NCBI RefSeq assembly: GCF_001598855.1
Contig: NZ_BCZS01000016.1
Location: 1-64,000 of the forward strand
Direction: 5' to 3'
Source: Pluralibacter gergoviae ATCC 33028 = NBRC 105706
GTDB taxonomy: Bacteria > Pseudomonadota > Gammaproteobacteria > Enterobacterales > Enterobacteriaceae
Length of the DNA stretch: 64,000 nucleotides
Made by a program: the position numbers and the translations under genes. Shown in pieces: positions 25,989 to 35,879 of this stretch. Below the pieces are notes generated by a model. The model was not told the DNA's origin. It worked only from the letters and a program-made list of their open reading frames with translations, and made no database searches. Positions within the stretch are counted from its first letter, which is position 1. Every line of letters begins with the position of its first letter.

Positions 25989-27272
25989 TTACGCGATCCG
26001 CGACTTAACAATAAACAGATAGCAGAGCGCGCCGGTAAAGGTTACCGCCGCCGCGATGGTCAGGGCGAGGTTAAAGGAGCCGGTGGTGTCCACTACCCAG
26101 CCGGTGACGATGGGCGCGAAGGAGGCAAACACGAAGCTGCCGAAGTTCTGGATCGCCGCCACCGACGCGACCTTGCCTTCGGAGACCATCACCTGTACCA
26201 GCCCCCAGGCGGAGGTGCCGGCAAAGTGGACGCAGAACAGCGCCATCGAAATAAAGGCCACCGCCTGCACCGGCGTGGTGGACTGCACCACCAGCAGGGT
26301 GCCCAGCGCGGAGAGCATCAGACCGGCGACAATGGCCGCTTTGCGGGTCTTCGCCAGGTCGTAGCCCCTGCGCGCCAGGGCATCAACCAGCGCGCCGTTG
26401 ACCCACATGCCCACCGCCGCCGCCAGAAACGGGATCGCCGCAACCCAGCCGGTTTTGGCGAGGCTGAAGCCCTGCTGCGCCTGCAGATAGCCGGGAAGCC
26501 AGGCGATATAGAGCCAGCCGGTGTAGTTCACGCCGGAGAAACCGAGGATCATGCCCCAGGTGGTGCGCTGCTTAAACAGCGCCAGCCATTCGCCGAAGGC
26601 GAGCCGGGGGCGAGCCGTTTTCGGCGCCGAGAGATAGCGCTGCTCATCATCGCTGAGGGCAAACTGCGCCCGGTTCCGGTACCAGGCAAACCAGCACAGG
26701 CCCACTACGATACCCGCCAGGCCGATGACCACAAACATGGTGCGCCAGCCCCACGCCAGCTGCATCACCACCAGCGCCGGCGGCGCAATGGCCTGGCCGA
26801 TGACCGTCGAGGAGTTAAAAACGCCCAGCGCCGTGCCGCGCGCTTTTTCGGCGTACCAGTCGTTGATCGACTTCACCCCGGCGGGCATAAACGGCGCCTC
26901 GCCGATCCCAAGGCCGATGCGCAGCCAGATAAAGTGGCTGAAGGAGTTCACCACCCCGGTCAGGGCCTGCATCGCCGACCAGAAGATCAGTCCCGCCCCG
27001 AGCACAACGCGCGGCCCGAAGCGGTCGAGCAGGATCCCGGCGGGCAGCTGAGAAAGGCCGTAAGAGAGGGAGAACGCCGACAGCAGGACGCCAAATTCCG
27101 TCGCCGAGAGCCCCAGTTCGCCGCGAATGGCTTCGCCGGCGACGCTTAACGAAGAGCGGTCGAGAAAGTTGACGATCCCGGCGATAAACAGCAGCGTCAG
27201 GGTGATCGTCTGCACCCTGCGGATGCGCGCCGATTTGTGCAGAGGCGCGTCCGCGATTGCGTCAGTTGCCAT
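25989..27272 (-). CDS. MFS anion:cation symporter (hexuronate/glucarate-type)
   Basis: 427 residues, GGAG ahead of the ATG. Twelve helices; NFLDRSSLSVAGEAIRGELGLS, SYGLSQLPAGILLDRFGPR and IGEAPFMPAGVKSINDWY are typical of the ACS family that carries glucarate, galactonate and hexuronates. It has its own promoter with a CTACCATACAAG element, shared with rspB, so it probably imports the same sugar acid or a precursor. It lies between rspB and ynfA, where E. coli has no such gene. Confidence 0.9.
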   Translation of the reverse strand: MATDAIADAPLHKSARIRRVQTITLTLLFIAGIVNFLDRSSLSVAGEAIRGELGLSATEFGVLLSAFSLSYGLSQLPAGILLDRFGPRVVLGAGLIFWSAMQALTGVVNSFSHFIWLRIGLGIGEAPFMPAGVKSINDWYAEKARGTALGVFNSSTVIGQAIAPPALVVMQLAWGWRTMFVVIGLAGIVVGLCWFAWYRNRAQFALSDDEQRYLSAPKTARPRLAFGEWLALFKQRTTWGMILGFSGVNYTGWLYIAWLPGYLQAQQGFSLAKTGWVAAIPFLAAAVGMWVNGALVDALARRGYDLAKTRKAAIVAGLMLSALGTLLVVQSTTPVQAVAFISMALFCVHFAGTSAWGLVQVMVSEGKVASVAAIQNFGSFVFASFAPIVTGWVVDTTGSFNLALTIAAAVTFTGALCYLFIVKSRIA

Positions 27273-27329
27273 AAAAGACTCCAGAGTCAGGATGTGATGG
27301 ATGTGTCACTTCACTATAAAACTGGAGTA

Positions 27330-27341
27330 CTACCATACAAG
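27330..27341. promoter_or_regulatory. CTACCATACAAG element upstream of the ACS transporter
   Basis: Exact copy of the 12-mer upstream of rspB, 58 bases before the transporter start. See the rspB element. Confidence 0.5.
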
Positions 27342-27391
27342 AGCGCGCTACGAGAATAGCATCAGCGATCACACTTTTATAACATTACGGT

Positions 27392-27718
27392 TCAGGCGCG
27401 CCCCCAGCCGGCGGCGATGATCAGCATCCCGCACAGCGCCACCGCAGCCCCGCCCCAGTCATAAACCGTCAGCCGTTCGCCGTCGACCACGCGCAGCCAC
27501 AGCAGCGCGGTGCAGACATAGACGCCGCCGTAGGCGGCATAGACCCTGCCGCTGGCGGCGGGGTGCAGGGTGAGCAGCCAGACAAACAGCATCAGCGCCG
27601 CGGCGGCGGGGATCAGCAGCCAGGCGGACGCGCCGCGCTTGAGCCACAGCCAGGGCAAATAGCAGCCGATAATCTCGCACAGGGCGGTGGCAAAGAATAA
27701 CGCACTCATTTTCAGCAT
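27392..27718 (-). CDS. ynfA: Small inner-membrane protein YnfA (UPF0060)
   Basis: 108 residues from ATG 27718, matching the length and start of E. coli YnfA. Four hydrophobic segments; [40 protein letters not shown] and [12 protein letters not shown] are nearly identical to the E. coli protein. Topology resembles SMR transporters, and efflux has been proposed for the family. It marks the start of the conserved ynf block. Confidence 0.95.
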   Translation of the reverse strand: MLKMSALFFATALCEIIGCYLPWLWLKRGASAWLLIPAAAALMLFVWLLTLHPAASGRVYAAYGGVYVCTALLWLRVVDGERLTVYDWGGAAVALCGMLIIAAGWGRA

Positions 27719-27815
27719 CGGATAACAATTAAGGTTAAGAACGGGCAAGTGTCTCAGGATAAATTAATCTTATCTGTGGGACTATCGTTGTTTACCACTG
27801 ACTGGAGCGCAAACA

Positions 27816-28025
27816 ATGAGCATCGACAGAATGGCGCAGGTCGTACTCAGGCGCCAGGGAATCGGCGTCAGGGAAAGAGTGGTTCGCTTTCGCGGCGCGA
27901 CCCTGATTTTTCGCTATAACCGCGAAGGCTACGACGTGCTGAACAACGGCGAATGGGTGCATTTCGTCAAAACCCAGGACATCAACGAGGCCGTCCGCCT
28001 CTACAAGACGTCGTTTAGCGCCTGA
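27816..28025 (+). CDS. Small conserved-looking hypothetical protein (69 residues)
   Basis: GGAG upstream of ATGAGC; 69 residues, basic, no signal peptide or membrane segment. The sequence has alternating strand-like blocks ([30 protein letters not shown]), suggesting a small beta fold. It lies alone between divergent ynfA and ynfB; E. coli has no gene here. I do not recognise the family. Confidence 0.65.
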   Translation: MSIDRMAQVVLRRQGIGVRERVVRFRGATLIFRYNREGYDVLNNGEWVHFVKTQDINEAVRLYKTSFSA

Positions 28026-28143
28026 TTTACGCCGCGTTGAGGGCCGCCGGGCAATAATACCGGCGCCGGGTACTCCCGCTGAGAGAGTTGTAGTAGACTT
28101 CTCAGCCGGGTCTACCGTATTAACTACCCAAAAGGAAACAGCT

Positions 28144-28485
28144 ATGAAAGTAACCCTGAGCAAACGCGTCTGCCTGACGGCAATGCTGGTGCTGGGTGCT
28201 GCCGTATACACTGCGGGCGCATCCGCCCAGTCCGACCGGCTGGTTATCGAGTCCGGCGACAGCGCGCAGAGCAGGCAAAATGCTGCAATGGATAAGGAAC
28301 AGTGGAACGACACCCGTTCGCTTCGTAATAAGGTGAATACTCGCGTCGAAAAAGAGTGGGACAAGGCCGATACCGCCTTTGATACCCGCGATAAATGCGA
28401 CAAGAGCGCCAATATGAACGCCTACTGGGAACCGAACACCCTGCGCTGCCTCGACCGCCGCACCGGCAGGCCGCTGATCCCGTAA
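28144..28485 (+). CDS. ynfB: Secreted DUF1283-family protein YnfB
   Basis: 113 residues. N-terminal signal peptide ([22 protein letters not shown]). The mature part [37 protein letters not shown] and [17 protein letters not shown] is almost identical to E. coli YnfB. Two Cys could form a periplasmic disulphide. Function unknown. Located before speG as in E. coli. Confidence 0.95.
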   Translation: MKVTLSKRVCLTAMLVLGAAVYTAGASAQSDRLVIESGDSAQSRQNAAMDKEQWNDTRSLRNKVNTRVEKEWDKADTAFDTRDKCDKSANMNAYWEPNTLRCLDRRTGRPLIP

Positions 28486-28538
28486 AACACCTCGGGGCGC
28501 CAACCGGCGCCCTGCTTTTATAAAAAACAGGACATAAC

Positions 28539-29099
28539 ATGGCAGACGCTTATACCGTCAGGCTGCGCCCGCTTGAGCGCGAGGATCTGCGCTTCGTTCA
28601 CCAGCTCGACAATAACGCCAGCGTAATGCGCTACTGGTTTGAGGAGCCCTACGAGGCCTTCGTCGAACTTTCCGATCTCTACGATAAGCACATTCACGAT
28701 CAGAGCGAACGCCGCTTCGTTATCGAGTGCGACGGCGGCAGCGCCGGGCTGGTGGAGCTGGTCGAAATCAACCACGTCCACCGCCGGGCGGAGTTCCAGA
28801 TTATCATCTCCCCGGAGTATCAGGGCAAAGGCCTGGCCACCCGGGCCGCGCTGCTGGCGATGGACTACGGCTTTACGGTACTCAACCTCTATAAACTCTA
28901 TCTGATCGTCGATAAAGAGAACGTCAAGGCGATGCACATCTACCGCAAACTCGGCTTTCAGGTCGAGGGCGAGCTTATCCACGAGTTCTTTATCAACGGC
29001 GAGTACCGCAACACCATCCGCATGTGCCTGTTCCAGCACCAGTATCTGGAACAGCACAAGACCGGCGGCCACACGCTGCTGAAGCCGACGGCTCAGTAG
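28539..29099 (+). CDS. speG: Spermidine N1-acetyltransferase SpeG
   Basis: 186 residues, GNAT fold. The acetyl-CoA loop is [22 protein letters not shown]; the acidic spermidine-binding N-terminus [20 protein letters not shown] is present. Acetylates spermidine with acetyl-CoA to relieve polyamine toxicity. The spermidine exporter mdtJI lies about 23 kb away in the same block. The 3' end overlaps the convergent ynfC by 7 bases. Confidence 0.97.
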   Translation: MADAYTVRLRPLEREDLRFVHQLDNNASVMRYWFEEPYEAFVELSDLYDKHIHDQSERRFVIECDGGSAGLVELVEINHVHRRAEFQIIISPEYQGKGLATRAALLAMDYGFTVLNLYKLYLIVDKENVKAMHIYRKLGFQVEGELIHEFFINGEYRNTIRMCLFQHQYLEQHKTGGHTLLKPTAQ

Positions 29100-29803
29100 T
29101 AGTCGATGTTGTTTTTAATGGTGTAGCGCTGGCTCAGCGCCGGCGTAACGCTGTCGTCCTCGACCTGCAGCTCGCAGCTGACCGGGTTATCGTGACGGTC
29201 ATAGTCGCAGGCCTGGGTCACCTTGCCGACCACCTTGCCGTTAAGGGAGGTGGTCCCTACGTAGTCCAGCTTTTTGCGGGCATCCTTTGACGGCGTCGAG
29301 TAAACCTCAAGCTTATCGCCCCCGGCCACCGACGTTTTGCCCAGCGGATAGCCTTCGGCGTCGTAGCGGTAGTCTATCTGCAGCGCTTTGCCGCGCGCCG
29401 CGACGATAAAGCCGCCGTCGTTGGTTTCCCACTTCAGGCCGATGCTCTCAATCCCCGCCAGCTGGCACTTGCCCTGCAGCAGGATGCGCTTCTCCTGGCT
29501 GTTGGCGTCGATATAGTAGTTGGCGTCGAGCAGCAGCGTGGCCCCGGTGTTGTTCTCCACGTCGTGCAGATCGAGCAGGTCGAAGCAGCCCTCTTCCGAG
29601 AGGCGGGCGCTGACCCGCTTAGTCACTTCGCCCTTTTCGTTGATCAGCGTCTGGCTGAAGTCCTTCACCGGCCCGCGCAGCGGGTCGAAATCGAACTCGT
29701 TCGAGAAGCTGGCCATTTCAGGCGTATAGGCGACCGGTCGGCTATTATCGTCGCAGGCGCTCAGCAGCAGCGCTGCCGGCAGCAGGCAAAACAGGCTCTT
29801 CAT
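29093..29803 (-). CDS. ynfC: Lipoprotein YnfC (UPF0257)
   Basis: 236 residues from ATG 29803 (GAAGG 6-7 bases upstream). Lipobox LLLSAC with Cys at about residue 16; Asp at +2 is the inner-membrane retention residue. [29 protein letters not shown] and the terminal [10 protein letters not shown] match E. coli YnfC. Function unknown. Confidence 0.93.
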   Translation of the reverse strand: MKSLFCLLPAALLLSACDDNSRPVAYTPEMASFSNEFDFDPLRGPVKDFSQTLINEKGEVTKRVSARLSEEGCFDLLDLHDVENNTGATLLLDANYYIDANSQEKRILLQGKCQLAGIESIGLKWETNDGGFIVAARGKALQIDYRYDAEGYPLGKTSVAGGDKLEVYSTPSKDARKKLDYVGTTSLNGKVVGKVTQACDYDRHDNPVSCELQVEDDSVTPALSQRYTIKNNIDYY

Positions 29804-29907
29804 CCTCATCCCTTCAATAAAGATTTTTCTCAATCATAGGGCAAACTCAGTGGGTTATTCTAATTCTGTTATGCTTTTTACTGTCAATGGATGCTAAGGA
29901 GACGCTT

Positions 29908-30159
29908 ATGAACAAGATGCCGTGGCTGTTTGCCCTGCCGATCGCGATCGCCGTACCGGCCCTTGCCGCCCCGGAGTCCTGTGAGCGGGTGAAGGATCAG
30001 ATTTCGCAGAAGATTGTCAATAACGGCCTGCCGGAGTCCGGGTTTACGCTGGATATCGTCCCCGGCGACCAGACCGACCGCGCGGGCGCCCAGGTGGTAG
30101 GCCACTGCGCTAACGACACCTATAAAATTCTCTACGTCCGCGGAAGCGACGATCAATAA
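29908..30159 (+). CDS. ynfD: Secreted DUF1161-family protein YnfD
   Basis: 83 residues; AAGGAG before ATG 29908. Signal peptide PWLFALPIAIAVPALA, then APESCERVKDQISQKI and a second Cys in VVGHCAND, the two-Cys DUF1161 layout. Small periplasmic protein of unknown function, placed as in E. coli between ynfC and ynfE. Confidence 0.9.
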   Translation: MNKMPWLFALPIAIAVPALAAPESCERVKDQISQKIVNNGLPESGFTLDIVPGDQTDRAGAQVVGHCANDTYKILYVRGSDDQ

Positions 30160-30172
30160 GTCTGCCCTAAGC

Positions 30173-30213
30173 GCGGGATATCCTCTCCGGCTTGACCGGA
30201 GATAATATCCCGC
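30173..30213. terminator. Long hairpin between ynfD and ynfE
   Basis: GCGGGATAT pairs with ATATCCCGC and, inside it, TCTCCGG with CCGGAGA around a CTTGA loop, with one 2x2 internal loop. No U tract. Probably a ynfD transcript end or attenuator. Confidence 0.55.
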
Positions 30214-30276
30214 TACTCCGATTGAAGTAACCTCCTCGCCCGTCAGTAGTAGATAACAACAATGATGGAGTGAGCG

Positions 30277-32654
30277 ATGTCCGAACATGAACACCCCGGC
30301 GGGATCAGCCGCCGCACCCTGATAAAATCCTCTGCCGCCGGCTCGCTGGCCCTCGCCGCTGCCGGTATTTCGCTGCCCTTTGCCGTGAAAAGCGCCGCCG
30401 CTGCCGTGCAGGACGCCGTCCAGCCTGCGGATAACGTGGTCTGGGGCGCCTGCTCCGTCAACTGCGGCAGCCGCTGCGCCCTGCGCCTGCACGTGCGCGA
30501 TGATTCCGTGTACTGGGTTGAGACCGACAATACCGGCGAGGACCATTACGGCAACCACCAGGTGCGCGCCTGCCTGCGCGGCCGCTCTATTCGCCGCCGC
30601 ATTAACCACCCGGAGCGCCTCAACTACCCGATGAAGCGCGTCGGCAAGCGCGGCGAAGGTAAATTCGAGCGCATCAGCTGGGACGAGGCGCTCGACATGC
30701 TGGCCGATCGGCTGAAAAAGACCGTCAGCCAATACGGTAATGAAGCGGTGTACATCAACTACACCTCCGGCATCGTCGGCGGCAACATTACCCGCTCGTC
30801 GCCGTCGGCTTCGCTGGTGCGCCGCCTGATGAACTGCTACGGCGGCTCGCTGAATCAGTACGGCACCTACAGCACGGCGCAAATCGCCTGCGCGATGCCC
30901 TACACCTACGGCAGCAACGACGGCAACAGCACCTCGGACATCGAAAACAGCAGGCTGGTGGTGATGTTCGGCAACAACCCGGCGGAAACCCGCATGAGCG
31001 GCGGCGGCATCACTTACTACCTGGAGCAGGCGCGCGAACGCTCTAACGCGCGGATGATCGTCATTGACCCGCGCTACACCGATACCGCCGCCGGCCGCGA
31101 AGATGAGTGGGTGCCGATCCGCCCCGGCACCGACGCCGCGCTGGTGGCGGGCATCGCCTGGGTACTGATTACCGAAAACCTCGTCGACCAGCCCTTCCTC
31201 GATAAATACTGCGTCGGCTACGACGAGAAGACCCTGCCGGCGGGCGCGCCGGCCAACGGCCACTACAAGGCCTGGATCCTCGGTCAGGGCGATGACGCCA
31301 CGGCGAAAACGCCGCAGTGGGCGTCGCGCATTACCGGTATTCCAGCGGACAAAATTATCAAGCTGGCACGCGAAATCGGCACCGCCAAACCGGCCTACAT
31401 CTGCCAGGGCTGGGGACCGCAGCGCCAGGCCAACGGCGAACTGAGCGCCCGCGCCATCGCCATGCTGCCGATCCTCACCGGCAACGTCGGCGTCAGCGGC
31501 GGCAACAGCGGCGCGCGCGAGTCCACCTATACGATTACCATCGAACGTATGCCGGTACTGGATAATCCGGTAAAAACGGCGATTTCCTGCTTCACCTGGA
31601 CCGACGCCATCGAGCGCGGGCCGGAAATGACCGCCCTGCGCGACGGCGTGCGCGGCAAAGAGAAGCTGGACGTGCCCATCAAGTTCATCTGGAACTACGC
31701 CGGGAACACCATCATTAATCAGCACTCGGACATCAACCGCACTCACGAGATTCTGCAGGACGACAGCAAGTGCGAAACCATCGTGGTGATCGAGAACTTT
31801 ATGACCTCCTCGGCGAAGTACGCCGACCTGCTGCTGCCGGACCTGATGACCGTCGAGCAGGAGGACATCATCCCCAACGACTACGCGGGCAACATGGGCT
31901 ATCTGATTTTTATCCAGCCCGCCTCGGCGGCGACGTCCACCAGCGCTTTACCGAAGGGCGCAGCCAGGCCGAGTGGCTGCAGTACCTGTACGCCAAAATG
32001 CGCGCCAGAGACCCTGAACTGCCGACCTACGAACAGCTTAAGGCGATGGGCATCTACAAGCGTAAAGATCCCAACGGCCACTTCGTCGCCTATAAGGCAT
32101 TCCGCGACGATCCGCAGGCTAACCCGCTGAAAACGCCGTCGGGGAAAATCGAGATCTACTCGGCCCGTCTGGCGGAAATCGCCGCCAGCTGGCAGCTTGA
32201 GAGCAGCGACACCATCAGCCCGCTGCCGGTGTACGCCTCCACCTTTGAAGGCTGGGACGATGCGCTGCGCGAAAAATTCCCCCTGCAGCTGTTCGGCTTC
32301 CACTATAAGGCGCGGACCCACTCCAGCTACGGCAACGTTGACGTACTGCAGGCCGCCTGCCGCCAGGAGGTGTGGATCAACCCGCTGGACGCGCAGCGCC
32401 GGGGCATCGCCAACGGCGACACGGTGCGAGTGTTCAACGGCCGCGGCGAGCTGCGCATCGCGGCGAAAGTCACGCCGCGCATCATGCCGGGCGTGACCGC
32501 CATGGGCCAGGGCGCGTGGCACGATGCCGCCATGGACGGCGACCGCATTGACCGCGGCGCCTGCATTAACACCCTGACCACCCACCGCCCGTCGCCGCTG
32601 GCGAAAGGCAATCCTCAGCACACCAACCTGGTAGAAATCGAGAAAGTGTCATGA
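30277..32654 (+). pseudogene. ynfE: YnfE/YnfF-type Tat-exported molybdopterin reductase (DmsA paralogue), frameshifted
   Basis: The first frame begins with a Tat signal (SRRTLIKSSAAGSLALAAAG) and the [4Fe-4S] Cys set CSVNCGSRC ... RACLRGRS. It continues through the molybdopterin-binding part to DYAGNMGYLIF at about 31915. The C-terminal third (RLGGDVHQRFTEGRSQ ... to LVEIEKVS) is in the next frame from about 31921. Compared with E. coli YnfE from memory, some 20 residues (the KFERKPIYWI region) are missing at the joint. A deletion of about 61 bases therefore explains the shift. Such enzymes reduce S/N-oxides or selenate in the periplasm. Partner genes ynfG and ynfH are also absent; dmsD follows with a 4-base overlap. 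Confidence 0.88.
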
Positions 32655-33265
32655 CCGAGCAGCTTACCGACAGCGATATTATCCTCAGCGCCCGGGTGCT
32701 CGGCGCGCTGTTTGTCAATCCGCCGCAGAGCGCGGCGGCGGCCCCGCTGGCGGCGGCGTTTCAGGACGGCAGCTGGCAGGCGCAGTGGCCGTCTGCGCTG
32801 CCGTACCGCCCGCAGGTTGTCGCCGGGTTTCAGACCGCCGACGATGAGCCGCTGGCGGCGGCCTGGCAGCGCCTGTTCGTTGGCCCCTACGCGCTTCCCG
32901 CTCCGCCCTGGGGCTCGGTGTGGCTGGACCGGGAAAAGGTGCTGTTCGGCGATTCAACCCTCGCCCTGCGCCAGTGGCTGCGCGAGAGCGGTATCGCCTT
33001 CGACAGCGGGCAGAACGAGCCGGAGGATCATTTCGGCCTGCTGCTGCTGCTGAGCGCCTGGCTGCTGGAGAGCGGCCAGGCGGCGCGCTGGCAGGAGCTG
33101 CTGGCGTGGCATCTGCTGCCGTGGTGCGGCCACTTTTTGCGGCAGTTCACCGCCGGCGCCGGCCATCCCTTCTACCGCGCGCTCGGCCTGCTGGCGGAAG
33201 ATACCCTCGCCGCCTGGAAGACCCGCCTGCTGATGCCGGTGGCGGAAAAGAAAATCTGGCCCTGA
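32651..33265 (+). CDS. dmsD: Tat-leader-binding chaperone DmsD
   Basis: 204 residues, the same length as E. coli DmsD; all-helical TorD family. It binds the twin-arginine leaders of DmsA, YnfE and YnfF and helps cofactor loading. ATGA overlap with the ynfE remnant. The E-P-E-D-H-F region (GQNEPEDHFGLLLLLSAWLLE) and HLLPWCGHFLRQF are conserved family segments. It is intact although its adjacent client is broken, so it may serve a DmsA elsewhere in the genome. Confidence 0.92.
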   Translation: MTEQLTDSDIILSARVLGALFVNPPQSAAAAPLAAAFQDGSWQAQWPSALPYRPQVVAGFQTADDEPLAAAWQRLFVGPYALPAPPWGSVWLDREKVLFGDSTLALRQWLRESGIAFDSGQNEPEDHFGLLLLLSAWLLESGQAARWQELLAWHLLPWCGHFLRQFTAGAGHPFYRALGLLAEDTLAAWKTRLLMPVAEKKIWP

Positions 33266-33298
33266 TCGGGCCGTTAAAACAACTTAACTTAAATTTCA

Positions 33299-33325
33299 GT
33301 CACCTATAAACTCTTTATAGGTGAC
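33299..33325. terminator. Perfect 12-bp hairpin after dmsD
   Basis: GTCACCTATAAA and TTTATAGGTGAC are exact inverted repeats around CTC. AU-rich base, followed by a weak T-rich run (CACTTTTAC). Likely dmsD terminator; 33326-33577 is otherwise the osmU promoter region. Confidence 0.6.
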
Positions 33326-33577
33326 AACGTCACTTTTACTTCTGCAGTTTAAGAATATTCTTGTAAAAACCCCACCAGCCGTTATGACATAAGGCGTAAC
33401 ACCTTATTTACACCTCTTGACGTTGGTAACAAATTGTCCGCTGCGGTGGATCCCTCTCCCAACGCTTGCTATAGCTTTTAACACCCTGCCGGAATCAGGC
33501 ATAACAACAGGCGGTTCTTTTTTTGCATGACCTTTTGCATGACCGCTATAACAAGCAATGACAGGGAGCACACTGCA

Positions 33578-34300
33578 ATGCAACCATCACACTACTCTTT
33601 ATTGACCCGCGCGCTGCTGTTTATCACCGCGATAGCCGCCGTCCTTGCCCTGCTCGCCTGGGGCATCGGTCTGGATACTCTCGCCGCCCGCAAAGTCGAT
33701 CTCATCTATCTGGGTAAACAGCATCTGATGCTGGTGTTCAGCTCGATGTTCTTTGCCCTGCTGGTGGGCATCCCGAGCGGTATCCTGCTCAGCCGCCCGG
33801 CGGCGAAGGGCATCGCGGAATACGTGATGCAGATCTTTAACGTCGGCAACACCCTGCCGCCGCTGGCGGTCCTGGCGCTGGCCATGGTGATCGTCGGCAT
33901 CGGCGATAAGCCGGCTATCGTGGCGCTGTTTCTCGCCTCGCTGCTGCCCATCGTGCGCAACACCTACGCCGGGCTGCGCTCGGTGCCGGACTCGCTGCTG
34001 GAGGCGGCGAACGGTATCGGCATGACCAAAACGCAGCGGCTGTGGCAGGTGGAGCTGCCGAACGCCTGGCCGGTAATGCTCTCCGGCATCCGCATCGCCA
34101 CGGCGATCAACGTCGGCACCGCCCCGCTGGCATTTCTTATCGGCGCCAGCAGCTACGGCGAACTTATCTTCCCGGGAATTTACCTCAACGACTTCCCGAC
34201 CCTGATCCTCGGCGCGGTGGCCACCGCCCTGTTCGCCCTGATCCTCGATACGCTGCTGGCGGGCCTCGGCCGCTGGCTCAGCCCGCACACCGCAGATTAA
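33578..34300 (+). CDS. Osmoprotectant ABC importer permease OsmY (OsmU system)
   Basis: 240 residues from ATG 33578 (GGGAG upstream); the upstream in-frame ATGs lack an SD. About six helices and the permease EAA-type loop [27 protein letters not shown]. It corresponds to the first permease of the Salmonella OsmU importer (STM1494), which takes up glycine betaine and choline-O-sulfate under osmotic stress. Followed 19 bases later by the binding-protein gene. The locus between dmsD and clcB is the same as in Salmonella. The name osmY clashes with E. coli's periplasmic OsmY, so I leave the symbol blank. Confidence 0.9.
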   Translation: MQPSHYSLLTRALLFITAIAAVLALLAWGIGLDTLAARKVDLIYLGKQHLMLVFSSMFFALLVGIPSGILLSRPAAKGIAEYVMQIFNVGNTLPPLAVLALAMVIVGIGDKPAIVALFLASLLPIVRNTYAGLRSVPDSLLEAANGIGMTKTQRLWQVELPNAWPVMLSGIRIATAINVGTAPLAFLIGASSYGELIFPGIYLNDFPTLILGAVATALFALILDTLLAGLGRWLSPHTAD

Positions 34301-34319
34301 TCACCGTCAGGAGGATGGA

Positions 34320-35222
34320 ATGAGACGACTTACCCGTCTGTTTGTCGCCGCCGCCGCTGCGGCCCTGCTTGCCGGACAGGCACAGGCCGCGCCGCTGATT
34401 CTGGCGACCAAAAGCTTTACCGAACAGCATATTTTATCGGCGATGACCGTACAGTACCTGCGCAAGAAGGGTTTTCAGGTAGAACCGAAAACCAATATTG
34501 CGACAGTGATTTCCCGCAACGCCATGATTAACAAACAGGTTGATATGACCTGGGAGTACACCGGCACGTCGCTGATTATCTTTAACCACATCAAAGAGCG
34601 CATGACGCCCGAGCAGACCTACGAGACGGTGAAAAAGCTGGATGCTAAGCACGATCTGGTCTGGCTTAAGCCAGCGGATATGAACAACACCTACGCTTTC
34701 GCCATGCAGCGCAAGCGCGCCGAGGCGGAGCACATCAACACCATGTCGGAAATGGTGGCCAAAGTCGAACATATTCGCCGGACCGATCCGAAGCACAACT
34801 GGATGCTCGGTCTTGACCTGGAGTTTGCCGGGCGCAGCGACGGCCTCAAGCCGTTCCAGCAGGCCTACAATATGCCGCTGGACCGCCCGCAGATCCGCCA
34901 GATGGACCCGGGTCTGGTGTACAACGCTATCCGCGACGGCTTCGTTGACGCCGGGCTTATCTACACTACCGACGGCCGGGTGAAAGGTTTCGACCTGAAG
35001 GTGCTGGAGGACGACAAGGGCTTCTTCCCGAGCTACGCGGTGACGCCGGTAGTGCGCAAAGATACGCTGGAGGCCAATCCCGGCCTGGAAGAGGCGCTGG
35101 ACACCCTCTCCGGCTTGTTAAATAACGACGTTATCGCCGAGCTGAACAAGCGCGTCGATATCGATCATCAGACGCCCCAGCAGGTCGCCCGCGACTTTCT
35201 GCGCAGCAAGCATCTGCTATAA
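34320..35222 (+). CDS. osmX: Osmoprotectant-binding periplasmic protein OsmX
   Basis: 300 residues. Signal peptide [21 protein letters not shown]. The mature OpuAC-type domain begins [17 protein letters not shown], with [13 protein letters not shown] and [25 protein letters not shown], the classic quaternary-ammonium-binding fold of OsmF/OpuBC proteins. Delivers glycine betaine-like solutes to the OsmY/OsmW permeases. Confidence 0.92.
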   Translation: MRRLTRLFVAAAAAALLAGQAQAAPLILATKSFTEQHILSAMTVQYLRKKGFQVEPKTNIATVISRNAMINKQVDMTWEYTGTSLIIFNHIKERMTPEQTYETVKKLDAKHDLVWLKPADMNNTYAFAMQRKRAEAEHINTMSEMVAKVEHIRRTDPKHNWMLGLDLEFAGRSDGLKPFQQAYNMPLDRPQIRQMDPGLVYNAIRDGFVDAGLIYTTDGRVKGFDLKVLEDDKGFFPSYAVTPVVRKDTLEANPGLEEALDTLSGLLNNDVIAELNKRVDIDHQTPQQVARDFLRSKHLL

Positions 35223-35231
35223 GGAGAGCCC

Positions 35232-35879
35232 GTGGATACGATTCACTACATGATTGATAACTGGAGTTATCTGGCCACCCTCACCTGGCAGCACCTGTGG
35301 CTGGTGCTGCTGGCCGTCGGCCTGGCGATTGTTATCGGCGTACCGCTCGGCGTAATTATCGTGCGCCACAAGTGGCTGGCGACGCCGGTGCTGGGCCTGA
35401 CCACGCTGCTGCTGACGGTGCCGTCTATCGCCCTGTTTGGCCTGATGATCCCGCTGTTCTCGCTGATCGGTCAGGGTATCGGCGCCCTGCCGGCGATCAC
35501 CGCCGTGTTTCTCTACTCGCTGCTGCCCATCGTGCGCAATACCTTTATCGCGCTCGATAGCCTGCCGCCCGGCCTGCGCGAGGCGGGACGCGGGATCGGC
35601 ATGACCTTCTGGCAGCGCCTGCGCTGGGTGGAAATCCCGATGGCGCTGCCGGTGATTTTCGGCGGCGTGCGCACCGCCGTGGTGATGAACATCGGCGTGA
35701 TGGCGATCGCGGCGGTGATCGGCGCCGGCGGTCTCGGCCTGCTGCTGCTTAACGGCATCGGCGGCAGCGATATTCGCCTGCTGATTGCCGGCGCGCTAAT
35801 GATTTGTCTGCTGGCTATTGTGCTCGACGCGCTGCTGCACCGCCTGCAGATTATCCTGACACCTAAGGGGATCCGATAA
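35232..35879 (+). CDS. osmW: Osmoprotectant ABC importer permease OsmW
   Basis: 215 residues; GTG start with AGGAG upstream. Six helices; the EAA loop is REAGRGIGMTFWQRLRWVEIPMALPVIFGG. Second permease of OsmU, paralogous to the one at 33578. The stop overlaps the ATPase start in TAATG, so coupling is tight. Confidence 0.92.
   Translation: MDTIHYMIDNWSYLATLTWQHLWLVLLAVGLAIVIGVPLGVIIVRHKWLATPVLGLTTLLLTVPSIALFGLMIPLFSLIGQGIGALPAITAVFLYSLLPIVRNTFIALDSLPPGLREAGRGIGMTFWQRLRWVEIPMALPVIFGGVRTAVVMNIGVMAIAAVIGAGGLGLLLLNGIGGSDIRLLIAGALMICLLAIVLDALLHRLQIILTPKGIR

Noticed and set aside
29884-31746. Open frame of 620 codons on the minus strand opposite ynfE
   Set aside because: GC-rich antisense shadow; no family motifs, no SD, and it covers conserved ynfD/ynfE.
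31900-31960. Programmed frameshift in ynfE
   Set aside because: About 20 conserved residues are missing at the joint, so a deletion is a better explanation than recoding.
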